From an uncultured Bacilli bacterium (GTDB taxonomy: Bacteria > Bacillota_I > Bacilli_A > RF39 > UBA660), in assembly GCA_934086145.1 (NCBI GenBank), contig CAKOHV010000009.1, positions 1 through 57,091 on the forward strand: a stretch of DNA of 57,091 bases, read 5' to 3'. Of the stretch, positions 1 to 9,107 are shown one piece after another (the first letter of the stretch is position 1; each line of letters begins with the position of its first letter). The position numbers were made by a program, and so were the translations under genes. The notes under the pieces are model-generated. The model ran no database searches. It was not told the DNA's origin and worked only from the letters and a program-made list of their open reading frames with translations.

Positions 1-77
1 AAAACTAGATTTAACAAATAATACTAAATAAAATATTAAAAACATAACTTGATGTTCGTAAAATACCGCAACTCAAA

Positions 78-106
78 TTTACTTATAAGTAGTCACATGA
101 TATAAT
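78..106 (+). promoter_or_regulatory. sigma-A-type promoter of the phosphoketolase gene
   Basis: A TTTACT -35 box (78-83) and a perfect TATAAT -10 box (101-106) are separated by exactly 17 bases. They lie about 30 bases upstream of the phosphoketolase start, with an AAGGAG ribosome binding site in between. Confidence 0.75.
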
Positions 107-134
107 TAGTAGTATGATAAAAGGAGAATAGAAT

Positions 135-2501
135 ATGACAGAATATGATACTAGAGAATATTTTGATAAACTAAATAAATATTGGAATGCTGCTAATTAT
201 TTGTCTGCTTGCCAACTTTATTTACTTGATAATCCCCTATTAAAGAGGCGTTTAGAAAAAAGCGATGTTAAGAAAAAAATTGTCGGCCACTGGGGAACAA
301 TTCCTGGTCAAACTTTTGTATATGCACATTTAAATAGAATTATTAATAAATATGATTTAAATATGATATATATATCTGGTCCAGGACATGGTGGTAATGC
401 CATTGTTAGTAATGTTTACTTAGAAGGTACTTACAGTGAGTACTACCCTACTATTTCGCAAGATGAAACAGGGTTAAAGAAATTATTTAAGCAATTTTCA
501 TTTCCTGGGGGAATTAGTTCCCACGTTGCCCCTGAAACCCCTGGTTCAATTAATGAAGGTGGTGAATTAGGATATAGTTTAGCTCATGGATTTGGCGCTG
601 TTTTAGATAATCCAGATTTAATAGCAACAGTTGTTGTTGGTGATGGTGAGGCAGAAACGGCTTCCTTAGCAACTTCATGGCATTCAAATAAATTTTTAAA
701 TCCCGAAAATGACGGAGCTGTTTTACCAATTTTACATTTAAATGGTTATAAAATAAGTAACCCAACTATTTTTTCACGAATTAGTGAAGAAGAATGTTTA
801 GACTTCTTTAAAGGTTGCGGATGGAAACCAGTTATTGTAGCTGGTGATGACCCAATGACAATGCATGAGAAAATGGCCAAAGCACTTGATGAAGCAATCG
901 AAGAAATAAAAGCAATTCAGAAAAAGGCTCGCCTTGAAGGTTGTCAAGATAGACCACGTTGGCCTATGATTATCTTGCGTACCCCTAAAGGATGGACGGG
1001 ACCTAAAGTAGTTTCAGGCAAACAAATCGAAGGAACTTTTAGAGCTCACCAAGTACCTATTGACATGACTGGTGAAAATCATTTAGAACTATTAGAAAAT
1101 TGGCTTAGAAGTTATCATCCAGAAGAATTATTTGATCAAAATGGACATCTAAATTATGAATTACAAGAATTAGCGCCTAAAGGTGACAAGAGAATGGGTA
1201 AAAATCCTAATGCTAATGGTGGCTTATTATTAAAGGATTTAATTTTACCTGATTTTAAAGATTATGCTTTAAAATTTGATAAACCAGGTTCTATTGAAGC
1301 ACAAGATATGATTGAAATTGGTAATTATGTAAGAGATGTTTTCAATTTAAATGAACAAAATAAAAATTTTAGAATTTTTGGGCCTGATGAGACGATGTCT
1401 AATCGTTTAGGGCATGTTTTTGAGAGTCAAAATCGTTCATGGATGGCAAATATCTTAAGTAACGATGAATTTTTAGCTAAAAATGGACGTGTTATGGATG
1501 GAATGTTATCAGAGAACATGTGTGAGGGTTGGCTAGAAGGTTACTTATTAACAGGGCGTCATGGTTTCTTTGCTAGTTATGAAGCTTTTGTTAGAGTAAT
1601 AGATTCAATGACTAGTCAACATGCTAAATGGTTAAAAATATGTCGCCAAATTCCTTGGCGTGAAGATATAGCATCATTAAATTACATATTAACAAGTAAT
1701 GTATGGCAACAAGATCATAATGGATATACCCATCAAGATCCTGGTTTCTTAGATCATTTAGCAACTAAGAAAGCTGATATTGTTCGTATGTATTTACCTC
1801 CCGATACTAACTGTTTACTATCATGTTTAGACCATTGCTTAAAAACAAAAAATTATGTTAATGCAATTGTAACTTCGAAACATGTTAGACCACAATGGTT
1901 AACTATGGATCAAGCAATCAAACATTGTAGTCAAGGTTTAGGAATTTGGGATTTTGCAAGTAATGACCAAGAAAGTGAGCCTGATTTAATAATGGTTTGC
2001 TGTGGTGAGACCCCTACGTTAGAAAGTCTAGCGGCCACATCAATTATTAATGAATATTTACCAAAGGTAAAAATACGTTTCATAAATGTAGTTGACTTAT
2101 TTAAACTTCAAAGTCATGACAAACATCCACATGGTTTAACAAATGAGGAATATGATGCTTTATTCACTAAAAAAAGACCAATTCTTTTCAACTTCCATGG
2201 CTACCCTTCTTTAATTCATGAACTATTATATGATAGATATAATCATAATATAGTAGTGAAAGGTTATATGGAAGAAGGTTCAATCACGACACCATTTGAC
2301 ATGCGTGTTCAAAATGAAATTGATAGATATCATTTAGTAATTGAAGCTTGTCGATTAATACCTAATTTAGGTAGTAAAGGAATCTATCTTGAAAAATTGA
2401 TGAAAGAAAAATTAATAGAACATAAAGAATATATTAGAGAATATGGGGTTGATATGCCTTGTGTTGCTAATTGGAAATGGGAAAATAAAAAGGATATTTA
2501 A
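135..2501 (+). CDS. xfp: Phosphoketolase (xylulose-5-P / fructose-6-P)
   Basis: This thiamine-diphosphate enzyme cleaves xylulose-5-phosphate (and often fructose-6-phosphate) with phosphate to acetyl phosphate plus glyceraldehyde-3-phosphate (or erythrose-4-phosphate). It is the key step of heterolactic or bifid-type sugar fermentation in the cytosol. The 788-residue length is normal for the family. Visible signatures are GHWGTIPGQT near residue 51, GPGHGGNA near 82, and the cofactor motif GDGEAET near 169 followed by the conserved Asn of LHLNGYKI. The C-terminal half carries YEAFVRVIDSMTSQHAKW, also typical. The ATG is set by an AAGGAG ribosome binding site and a promoter just upstream. The gene is monocistronic and ends at a strong hairpin terminator. 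Substrate preference cannot be told from the sequence. Confidence 0.97.
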   Translation: MTEYDTREYFDKLNKYWNAANYLSACQLYLLDNPLLKRRLEKSDVKKKIVGHWGTIPGQTFVYAHLNRIINKYDLNMIYISGPGHGGNAIVSNVYLEGTYSEYYPTISQDETGLKKLFKQFSFPGGISSHVAPETPGSINEGGELGYSLAHGFGAVLDNPDLIATVVVGDGEAETASLATSWHSNKFLNPENDGAVLPILHLNGYKISNPTIFSRISEEECLDFFKGCGWKPVIVAGDDPMTMHEKMAKALDEAIEEIKAIQKKARLEGCQDRPRWPMIILRTPKGWTGPKVVSGKQIEGTFRAHQVPIDMTGENHLELLENWLRSYHPEELFDQNGHLNYELQELAPKGDKRMGKNPNANGGLLLKDLILPDFKDYALKFDKPGSIEAQDMIEIGNYVRDVFNLNEQNKNFRIFGPDETMSNRLGHVFESQNRSWMANILSNDEFLAKNGRVMDGMLSENMCEGWLEGYLLTGRHGFFASYEAFVRVIDSMTSQHAKWLKICRQIPWREDIASLNYILTSNVWQQDHNGYTHQDPGFLDHLATKKADIVRMYLPPDTNCLLSCLDHCLKTKNYVNAIVTSKHVRPQWLTMDQAIKHCSQGLGIWDFASNDQESEPDLIMVCCGETPTLESLAATSIINEYLPKVKIRFINVVDLFKLQSHDKHPHGLTNEEYDALFTKKRPILFNFHGYPSLIHELLYDRYNHNIVVKGYMEEGSITTPFDMRVQNEIDRYHLVIEACRLIPNLGSKGIYLEKLMKEKLIEHKEYIREYGVDMPCVANWKWENKKDI

Positions 2502-2516
2502 AAATTTATGGAATAT

Positions 2517-2550
2517 TAAAAGTGCCGTCTGTTAAGATGGCACTTTTTTT
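2517..2550. terminator. Bidirectional intrinsic terminator
   Basis: A stem AAAAGTGCCGTCT / AGATGGCACTTTTTTT with loop GTTA sits between two convergent genes. It has an A-run on one side and a T-run on the other, so it can stop transcription from both directions. Confidence 0.85.
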
Positions 2551-3331
2551 AAGCAACTGAATTAAATTTTTTATTATAAATAACGTTGAAGATAATTAAG
2601 ATACATCCTACTACAAGACCAATAAGACCAAATTTATAAAATTGAGCTGCTATATTATTTAAAAGAAGATTAGGTATTTGACCATTCAAAGATTTGCTGA
2701 TGACTATGCCGATTAGAAGCATTGTTGCACCATTAATGGCAAAGCTAATACCAGGATAAATAAGGCTTAAGAAGATATTTTTATTAATAACAAAGATTAA
2801 AATAATAATAAATATTGCAAAGCCTAAACTAATATTCTTAACCGGACTATATATTATAGTTAAGATTTTTTTACTTGCTTCATTATCTTTAAAGTAATCA
2901 TCTATAACATTGTCAATTTCACTATCTAAATTATTTAACATTTCATCAATGATAGATTTATCAAATTCCTTGTTGGTAGCCTTTTCATAGTTATTTTCGG
3001 CATCATTTAAAATTTGACGCAAGTTATCAGTCGTTGGTTTACTATCCTTTTTATTACTTGCTGAATAAATAACTAATTGATTAAAATAGTTTGCTAGCTC
3101 TTTTTCAAATTGTTCCTGGTTTAAATACTTAGTAATTTCATCTTTATTAGTATCAACAAAGATTTCGTTAATAACCTTTTCACTGAATGAAGTACCATTT
3201 TCCTTTTCTTGTAAAAGACTAGTAATGTTATTAACGCTAAATAAATTTTGTGCAACTTGGAAGATGGCAAAGAACGTAAGCGCTACTAAAAGAAGAATAA
3301 CTAGAATAGAAGATGTAATTTTTTTTATCAT
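2549..3331 (-). CDS. Membrane protein of unknown function, one N-terminal and three C-terminal TM helices
   Basis: I do not recognise a family. The 260-residue product begins with a strong hydrophobic helix (residues about 5-28), then a polar, mostly helical, Asp/Asn/Lys-rich region of about 120 residues, and ends with three hydrophobic helices (about 170-190, 195-215 and 232-252). The middle would therefore form a single large loop, probably outside the cell. Start: ATG after an AAAAGGGG ribosome binding site. The gene is divergent from the sirtuin gene (about 50 bases apart) and convergent with phosphoketolase, whose terminator it shares. Confidence 0.75.
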   Translation of the reverse strand: MIKKITSSILVILLLVALTFFAIFQVAQNLFSVNNITSLLQEKENGTSFSEKVINEIFVDTNKDEITKYLNQEQFEKELANYFNQLVIYSASNKKDSKPTTDNLRQILNDAENNYEKATNKEFDKSIIDEMLNNLDSEIDNVIDDYFKDNEASKKILTIIYSPVKNISLGFAIFIIILIFVINKNIFLSLIYPGISFAINGATMLLIGIVISKSLNGQIPNLLLNNIAAQFYKFGLIGLVVGCILIIFNVIYNKKFNSVA

Positions 3332-3384
3332 TTTTTGACCCCTTTTCTTAATTTCAATTATAATATAAATATGGTGATGTGGCT

Positions 3385-4101
3385 ATGAAAAAAATCGAAG
3401 AATTGCAAAAAATGATTGATGAAGCAACAAAAATTGTCTTTTTTGGAGGAGCTGGAGTAAGTACGGAGTCTGGAATAAAAGACTTTAGAAGTATTGATGG
3501 TTTGTATAATGAAAATTATAAATATCCGCCAGAAGTTATTTTAAGTCATTCTTTTTTTATCAATAATCCCGAAGAATTTTATAAGTTTTATAAGGATAAG
3601 TTAAATTGTTTAGATGCTTTGCCAAATGTTACTCATAAATATCTAAAAAAGTTAGAAAACAAAGGAAAAAAAGTGACAATTGTTACGCAGAATATTGATG
3701 GGCTTCATGAAAAAGCTAAATCTAATGATGTTTTATTGCTCCATGGTTCTATTTATCATAATCATTGTATGCGATGTCAAAAAAGTTTTGATGCTGAGAT
3801 GGTCTTTGAAAGTAAAGGGATTCCAAGATGTTCATGCGGAGGGATTATCAAACCAGATGTTGTTTTATATGAAGAAGCCTTGGATGAAGAGATAGTAACT
3901 AAAGCAATTAAAGCTATCAGAGAATGTGATTTATTAATTATTGCAGGGACTTCCCTAGTCGTCTATCCTGCAGCATCTTTTGTTAACTATTATCAAGGAA
4001 ATAAGTTAGTCATTATTAATAAAGATGATATTGCTGTAATGAATAAGGCCAATTTAGTAATCCAAGATACTTTAGGTAATGTCTTTAAAAATTTAAAATA
4101 A
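3385..4101 (+). CDS. NAD-dependent protein deacylase, sirtuin family
   Basis: Sirtuins remove acyl groups from lysines using NAD and give nicotinamide and O-acyl-ADP-ribose. All landmarks are present: GAGVSTESGIKDFR near residue 22, TQNIDGLH near 101, the catalytic HGS near 120, a structural zinc site (CMRC near 128 and CSC near 149), PDVVLYEE and GTSLVVYPA. I chose the ATG at 3385, which is preceded by GGTGAT at 3373-3378; a GTG six bases upstream is in frame but poorly spaced. The length of 238 residues is normal for bacterial CobB/Sir2. The gene is monocistronic and ends at a hairpin shared with the convergent downstream gene. The preferred acyl group (acetyl or succinyl) is not evident. 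Confidence 0.95.
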   Translation: MKKIEELQKMIDEATKIVFFGGAGVSTESGIKDFRSIDGLYNENYKYPPEVILSHSFFINNPEEFYKFYKDKLNCLDALPNVTHKYLKKLENKGKKVTIVTQNIDGLHEKAKSNDVLLLHGSIYHNHCMRCQKSFDAEMVFESKGIPRCSCGGIIKPDVVLYEEALDEEIVTKAIKAIRECDLLIIAGTSLVVYPAASFVNYYQGNKLVIINKDDIAVMNKANLVIQDTLGNVFKNLK

Positions 4102-4115
4102 TTGAGGATATTAAA

Positions 4116-4137
4116 AGGAGTGTCTGTAGACACTCCT
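4116..4137. terminator. Bidirectional hairpin terminator
   Basis: A near-perfect palindrome (GGAGTGTCTG / TAGACACTCC) with A-rich and T-rich flanks lies between the convergent sirtuin gene and the 521-codon gene. Confidence 0.7.
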
Positions 4138-4146
4138 ATTTTGGTT

Positions 4147-5712
4147 TTAAATACTTGAAGCACTAGTGAGAAGACTTGAAGGTCTTTTTTCAGGATTAGC
4201 ATCATCAAGACAATAGTTAATATTTTCAATTAAAGTTAGAAGATTAGCTACAGAAATAGTTGTTTTAAAGTCAACTAAACCAACTTCTTTATTAAAGTTT
4301 TCTACTACAATTTTATTAGCATTGTACGCATCAAAATAGACACGACCATTTATAATGCAATTTTCGATTAAAGCTAAGATGCGATCATTTTCAAAAGCAA
4401 TATCTTCAAGACTATGGGCTTGATTGTACTGCAAAATACTTTGGTAAGAATTACGTTGACGTTGAAGTGATGATTCGTATGATTTACGTTTTTTATATTG
4501 CGTAATCAAAGTCCCTAATTCGGCTATTTTTTGTTCCATAAGGGAATCATTGTCACTATCTCTTAACTTATTAATTTCAGCCATTTTGGTATTAATAGTA
4601 GAACTAATACTATCTTTAGCTTTTTCTTGTTCACTTAAATTATTAATTTGCTTAATAATTTTCTTTAAATCAAGGTAAACATTTAAGTTAGATGGTGAAA
4701 CATATTTAGTTATATTAAATTTAGTAATTGATATTTCATAAGGATCAATATTGCTTGCTAAAAGAGCTGTTATATATAGTGAAAATAAACCTAAGAAGCA
4801 AGCTTTTAAATCGATTTCTTTTTTTAAATCGTTGATAGGAAATTTATTCATGGCAAGAAGTAATTTACGAAGTTGTTCCATATTATAAGTACTACTACTT
4901 TCCATTTCTAAAAGCCATTGATTGATTATTTTCTTTTGTTGTTCTAGGTTTAAGTTATAGAAAGATTCCCCATTAGCAGCAGCTTTCTGTAAAATATATG
5001 TATAATTAGGAATAGTATACTTTTCAACTTTGACATTCCATTTTTTCGCTAAGCGCTTTTGCAAAGCATTTTGTATGTCTTCAGCTTTCGCCTTTTTAGT
5101 ATTAGCATACTTTTTTTGAACTTTACTAGTTTCTTCTTTATATTCATCATTGAATTCAAATTTCGAATCATCAGCTGAAACTAAGAAAGTCTTAGTATGA
5201 TATAAGTAATTTAATAAAGATTTTTCATCATATATATTATTTTCATAATTTTTATTAAATAAATAAACTTGTTTTTTTTGACTATATTTAATATTTTCAG
5301 CTAAACGGCGTAACCATTCTGGAGACATTGTTATTTCTAAATCTTTATTAGAAATAATAACATTGTTAAATTCATCAAAAGAAAATTCATTTTTCTGAAA
5401 AGAAGTTATTATAGCATTAATGATGTCAGGAAAAGAAAGCCCAGTATGAAAGTCACAATCATTTTTAGATAAAGGAGTTTTATAAAGAGGACTCGTTCCA
5501 TCATTAAAAAATTGAGGGAGATCAAAGTTATAAACTGAAACATTTTGATTGGAAAGAATTGTTACAATAGACGTGAAATTATACATATTCATTTTAGCTT
5601 TAGCAAATTCTTCAACATCTTCAAACTCGTTACGAATGACATTATTAAGTTTTGTTTTTTCTGTAAGATATCTTAGACATAACTCAATGGCTTTAAGTTC
5701 TTGACTATACAT
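4147..5712 (-). CDS. Coiled-coil protein of unknown function (521 aa)
   Basis: No known domain is recognised. The protein is soluble, strongly helical and charged. A region rich in Lys/Glu/Gln with heptad-like spacing runs from about residue 350 to 430 (for example KMAEINKLRDSD and QKIAELGTLITQYKKRK). This is followed by a C-terminal segment of the form LIENCIINGRVYF...VVENFNKE...TTISVANLLTLIENI. The same order (helical N-terminal part, coiled coil, closing segment with similarly spaced hydrophobics) occurs in the 554-residue protein at 7431-9095, so I suspect distant paralogy. Start: ATG after GGAGGTGAGAGG, a near-ideal ribosome binding site. The gene is convergent with the sirtuin gene. Function unknown. 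Confidence 0.75.
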   Translation of the reverse strand: MYSQELKAIELCLRYLTEKTKLNNVIRNEFEDVEEFAKAKMNMYNFTSIVTILSNQNVSVYNFDLPQFFNDGTSPLYKTPLSKNDCDFHTGLSFPDIINAIITSFQKNEFSFDEFNNVIISNKDLEITMSPEWLRRLAENIKYSQKKQVYLFNKNYENNIYDEKSLLNYLYHTKTFLVSADDSKFEFNDEYKEETSKVQKKYANTKKAKAEDIQNALQKRLAKKWNVKVEKYTIPNYTYILQKAAANGESFYNLNLEQQKKIINQWLLEMESSSTYNMEQLRKLLLAMNKFPINDLKKEIDLKACFLGLFSLYITALLASNIDPYEISITKFNITKYVSPSNLNVYLDLKKIIKQINNLSEQEKAKDSISSTINTKMAEINKLRDSDNDSLMEQKIAELGTLITQYKKRKSYESSLQRQRNSYQSILQYNQAHSLEDIAFENDRILALIENCIINGRVYFDAYNANKIVVENFNKEVGLVDFKTTISVANLLTLIENINYCLDDANPEKRPSSLLTSASSI

Positions 5713-5844
5713 CCTCTCACCTCCTATTATAGATATTATATCATATATTATAGCCTATCTTATCATTTTTATTATACTAGAAAAGAGACGTTTTGTCTTG
5801 AAATTAGTCCCTTTATTTTAAGAGATTGACAATAAGTTGTCCTA

Positions 5845-5878
5845 AAAAGAACCAATTTTTAATTGGCTTTCTTAGAAA
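5845..5878 (-). terminator. Terminator overlapping the end of the 161-aa gene
   Basis: On the minus strand AAAGCCAATT / AATTGGTTCTTTTT forms a stem followed by T residues. It contains the last codons of the gene at 5859-6344. Confidence 0.6.
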
Positions 5879-6344
5879 GATGGCTATTTATCTCATTTCG
5901 CATGGTAATATATTTGTTTATTTCATTGATATATTTTTTACAATAATTATTAAATTCAAATGTTTCATCAATCATTTGCCCATCTTGATAGTTTTCCTTT
6001 TCATATAAACAAATATAATTTTCTGTTTTAATTTCTAGGATGGGAGCATTTTGGGAAAGTTTCAAAACATAATCTTTATTAGATATTTTAAAATCGTGAG
6101 TTACGTAGTCGTATTCATAATAAAAATTATTATCTTTTTTATAACAAACTTTTTTATTACAATGATAATTATCAGTTAATAAGTATCTTTTTAAAGTATT
6201 GGAATCATTTTTATAAATTAAAAAGTAATAACCTAAGGATAGTAAAAGAATTAAACCAATGGTTGTTAAGCTAATCATTAAAATTAGATTTTTGAGAGGA
6301 ATTTTAGCTTTTTGACAATGTTTTAATTCTTCATTATTTTTCAT
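5859..6344 (-). CDS. Single-pass membrane-anchored protein, unknown function
   Basis: The 161-residue product has a short charged N-terminus, one hydrophobic helix (about residues 17-44), then a polar domain rich in Tyr, Asn and Lys with four Cys (for example NYHCNKKVCYKKDNN), probably exposed outside the cell. No family is recognised. ATG follows an AGGTGGTAGT ribosome binding site. It is divergent from the next small anchored protein at 6424, which has a comparable plan, and the two may share the promoter region between them. Confidence 0.7.
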   Translation of the reverse strand: MKNNEELKHCQKAKIPLKNLILMISLTTIGLILLLSLGYYFLIYKNDSNTLKRYLLTDNYHCNKKVCYKKDNNFYYEYDYVTHDFKISNKDYVLKLSQNAPILEIKTENYICLYEKENYQDGQMIDETFEFNNYCKKYINEINKYITMRNEINSHLSKKAN

Positions 6345-6423
6345 ACTACCACCTATTTTTTATTATATCATTATATTTGCCATATTATTTATTTTTTTAT
6401 ATAATGTTGGTAATGGTGATGAG

Positions 6424-6984
6424 ATGAAAAATGATAGTAAAATATGGCCAATTGTTTTGTTGATTATTTTTTTATTAATTATTTTTATTTTGATTGCTGG
6501 AGAAATTATTAAAGAAAGTTCTAAGATAGATAATAATGGAAAAGATACAACAATAACGGAAGATAAATCAGGAGAAATAGAGCAAAATTTAACCTGTTAT
6601 ACAACGAGCAATATTTTAAGTGATGATGGACAAATTGAGGCCCATAAAAATATTAGATATAACTTTATTTTTAAAGAAAAGAAATTTACTAAGTACCGAA
6701 AAGAAGTTTTTTTAGCTTTTGCAAATAACGAAGCTTTTCAAACGTATTGTATTAGTTGTGATACTATTGAAGCTAACGATATAAAGAGTATTACGAAAGG
6801 AATTGACATTAGTATTACTAATGCTAAGAATTTATATATTTATGAAAATACTAATATTAATGTAATAAGATATGATGGTGAACTAAAAGAAACACAATTT
6901 GGTTTGGATGGCTTAAAGAAAACAGCAACAATTGAGGATGTTTTATTTTTTACAAAAGACATGATTTGTTACTGGGAAAATTAA
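6424..6984 (+). CDS. Single-pass membrane-anchored protein, unknown function
   Basis: The 186-residue product has one N-terminal hydrophobic helix (about residues 8-28), an acidic Lys/Asp/Glu linker, then a polar domain containing four Cys (one in ENLTCYT-like context, two as YCISC, one near the C-terminus). It is probably attached to the outer face of the membrane. The GGTGATGAG ribosome binding site directly precedes the ATG. It resembles its divergent neighbour in layout but I see no clear sequence similarity. Confidence 0.7.
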   Translation: MKNDSKIWPIVLLIIFLLIIFILIAGEIIKESSKIDNNGKDTTITEDKSGEIEQNLTCYTTSNILSDDGQIEAHKNIRYNFIFKEKKFTKYRKEVFLAFANNEAFQTYCISCDTIEANDIKSITKGIDISITNAKNLYIYENTNINVIRYDGELKETQFGLDGLKKTATIEDVLFFTKDMICYWEN

Positions 6985-7012
6985 AATGACATGCAATGAT
7001 GTCATTTTATTA
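6983..7012. terminator. Bidirectional terminator that contains a stop codon
   Basis: The stem AAAATGACAT / ATGTCATTTTATT separates two convergent genes. The TGA stop of the minus-strand gene ending at 7002 lies inside the stem. Confidence 0.75.
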
Positions 7013-7418
7013 TGCCATTATTTTGTTCCTTAGTCTTTTTTATTAAAGCAATATCTGGATCAAGATGCTTTCTTAGATAAACTATATTATAAATGATATT
7101 TAAACAACAAGTGATAATAATTAAAATATATTCAATAAGCGGAACCAATAATTTTTTAGGTGAAAGCTTAACTAAAATAATAATGAGAAAGAGGGAAAGA
7201 ATGATGTTTAATAAATTATGAAGGATTGTTAGACGCGGTTTTAATTCATGAATGATAAAGATAGCTGAGATAAATAAAGAGAGATACGGAATAAGCCAGC
7301 CAACGAAAAAGCTAAAAACAATAACGTAAGAAAAAGCTTGAGAAACTTTGTTTATCAAGAGAACAATAAGAGAAATTAAAGCAACAGCAATATTTAAAAA
7401 GGCTAATTTATTTTTCAT
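7002..7418 (-). CDS. Small integral membrane protein, about four TM helices
   Basis: The 138-residue product is almost wholly hydrophobic, with helices at about residues 5-22, 28-50, 66-84 and 90-112, followed by a Lys-rich cytoplasmic tail. Family not recognised. It starts 12 bases after the 554-codon gene, behind an AGGGGAG ribosome binding site, and is probably the last gene of the addB-addA operon. It is one of only a few genes here that stop with TGA. Confidence 0.7.
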   Translation of the reverse strand: MKNKLAFLNIAVALISLIVLLINKVSQAFSYVIVFSFFVGWLIPYLSLFISAIFIIHELKPRLTILHNLLNIILSLFLIIILVKLSPKKLLVPLIEYILIIITCCLNIIYNIVYLRKHLDPDIALIKKTKEQNNGIIK

Positions 7419-7430
7419 AGTACTACTCCC

Positions 7431-9095
7431 CTACTTAGCTAATTTTGGTAAATCAATTTGTTCTTCAATACTAGTTATAACACTTGTATTACTTATTTTT
7501 AATAATTCTTTAAAGGTTATTTCTAGATAAAAAGTGTTATCTGATTTTTTGTAATCTTCAAAAATAATGATGTTTTCCATTAATTCGTTATTATTATTAG
7601 TTTTTAAATAAAAATTACAACCAGAAATAGAGTTACAAATATGTCTTATAATAGAATGATTATAGTTATATAATTCAATATTTTTATATTTTTCTTCATG
7701 TTTTTTCTTTAATGTTTCATATTCTTTCTTTAAAGAGGCCATGGTAGAATTAAGAGTTGCAATATTAATACTGGCTCTGTTCATTTTACCAACACACTTT
7801 TCAAGTTCCTCTTGGTATTGGGTTGGTCCTAACTTATATTTATTTAAATTTTGTCTAGTATGTTTACACTTATCAATAGCCATTTTATGGGAATTAATCT
7901 CTAGTTCGAGATCTTTTATTTGATTTTTTAATTTTTCTTCTTTTTCTTCACAAATTCGATTCATGTATTCTGGTTTAAAAGCAGTTAAATCTAACAAACT
8001 ATAATCGATTTCTTCGGGATTAAATAAGTATTGTAACGAAAACTTTTGAATAATCAATATCAGAAGAATTCTTATATCTTGAAAATTATTAATTTTCTTT
8101 AATTTATTATAAGTAAGTTTAGGCTGCTTTATTTTAGCATTTGTTAAGAACTGTAAAGTAGAATCAAAATAAGAATTGATATATTCTAACATTGTCAAAT
8201 CATTAGTTAATTGCCAAATAATATTTTCAATTATATGAACTTGCTTACTAAGTTGATAATCATAGAAGTTTGTTGGTAAACACTTAGAAATATGTTTTAA
8301 GTATTTGACATTAACATTAGTTAGTTTGTCGGCTTCTTCTTCAAGAACAAAACCTTGTTTGGTACATTCATTCTTTAATAATTTATAGAAAACAAGATAT
8401 AATTCTTCACTTTCTAAACCATATTTATACTTTTTAAAATGTTTTAAATAATTAATAGCTGCATTTTTAATAATTAGAATATTATTTTCCTTAACTTCTT
8501 TCGTTTTATCAGTGTATTTTACTTTAATACTAAAAAAGATAAAATGACTTAAAAACTCAATAAGATCATCAGGTGAATTAATTTTTTTTACATCTCTTTT
8601 AGGAATTGTATAACAAATTGTGATATCACGATGCGTTTTGTTCGGGTGTGGATTATCTAAAATAAGAGCAATAAAAGAACATAACCAAGGTAAATCAATC
8701 CATTCATCATTAAAAGACAATTGATTTTTATTAAGATCTAAGGAAAAAGAACTAGTTAAGAGATTTTTTTTAACTTTTCTGATTAAATCTAAAATATTCT
8801 TACTATCTATGTTAGTAATCTTAGTAATTGGAATTTCTCCTATCGAAGTTTTTTCATTTAATTTTCTTTTAATTTGTAATAAATATTGTTTATATTTGTA
8901 AGCAATGTATTCATTACTATTGATAATAAGTTTTAATAAGTATAAATAATAAAGGTAACTTTGTCGACCAGCATGGTTATAGTAGTATTCAGTGTCTTCA
9001 AATAAAAGGTCTTGATTATTAATAAGCTTAATAATAACATCAATAATAAAGGAAATATTTTTTTTAGATTTTTTTTGAATACTACTTACTTCCAT
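7431..9095 (-). CDS. Coiled-coil protein of unknown function encoded with AddAB (554 aa)
   Basis: No known domain is recognised. The product is soluble and helical. About residues 390-470 form a highly charged coiled coil (EEKEEKLKNQIKDLELEI, ASLKKEYETLKKKHEEK), followed by a closing segment with HIC...GCNFYLKT...FEDYKKS...TFKELLKI. The general order matches the 521-residue protein at 4147-5712. It begins 12 bases after the addA stop, with AAGGAG before its ATG, so the two are very probably co-transcribed. The context suggests, but does not prove, a role with the double-strand-break repair nuclease. Confidence 0.75.
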   Translation of the reverse strand: MEVSSIQKKSKKNISFIIDVIIKLINNQDLLFEDTEYYYNHAGRQSYLYYLYLLKLIINSNEYIAYKYKQYLLQIKRKLNEKTSIGEIPITKITNIDSKNILDLIRKVKKNLLTSSFSLDLNKNQLSFNDEWIDLPWLCSFIALILDNPHPNKTHRDITICYTIPKRDVKKINSPDDLIEFLSHFIFFSIKVKYTDKTKEVKENNILIIKNAAINYLKHFKKYKYGLESEELYLVFYKLLKNECTKQGFVLEEEADKLTNVNVKYLKHISKCLPTNFYDYQLSKQVHIIENIIWQLTNDLTMLEYINSYFDSTLQFLTNAKIKQPKLTYNKLKKINNFQDIRILLILIIQKFSLQYLFNPEEIDYSLLDLTAFKPEYMNRICEEKEEKLKNQIKDLELEINSHKMAIDKCKHTRQNLNKYKLGPTQYQEELEKCVGKMNRASINIATLNSTMASLKKEYETLKKKHEEKYKNIELYNYNHSIIRHICNSISGCNFYLKTNNNNELMENIIIFEDYKKSDNTFYLEITFKELLKISNTSVITSIEEQIDLPKLAK

Positions 9096-9107
9096 ACTAT
9101 AATCTCC

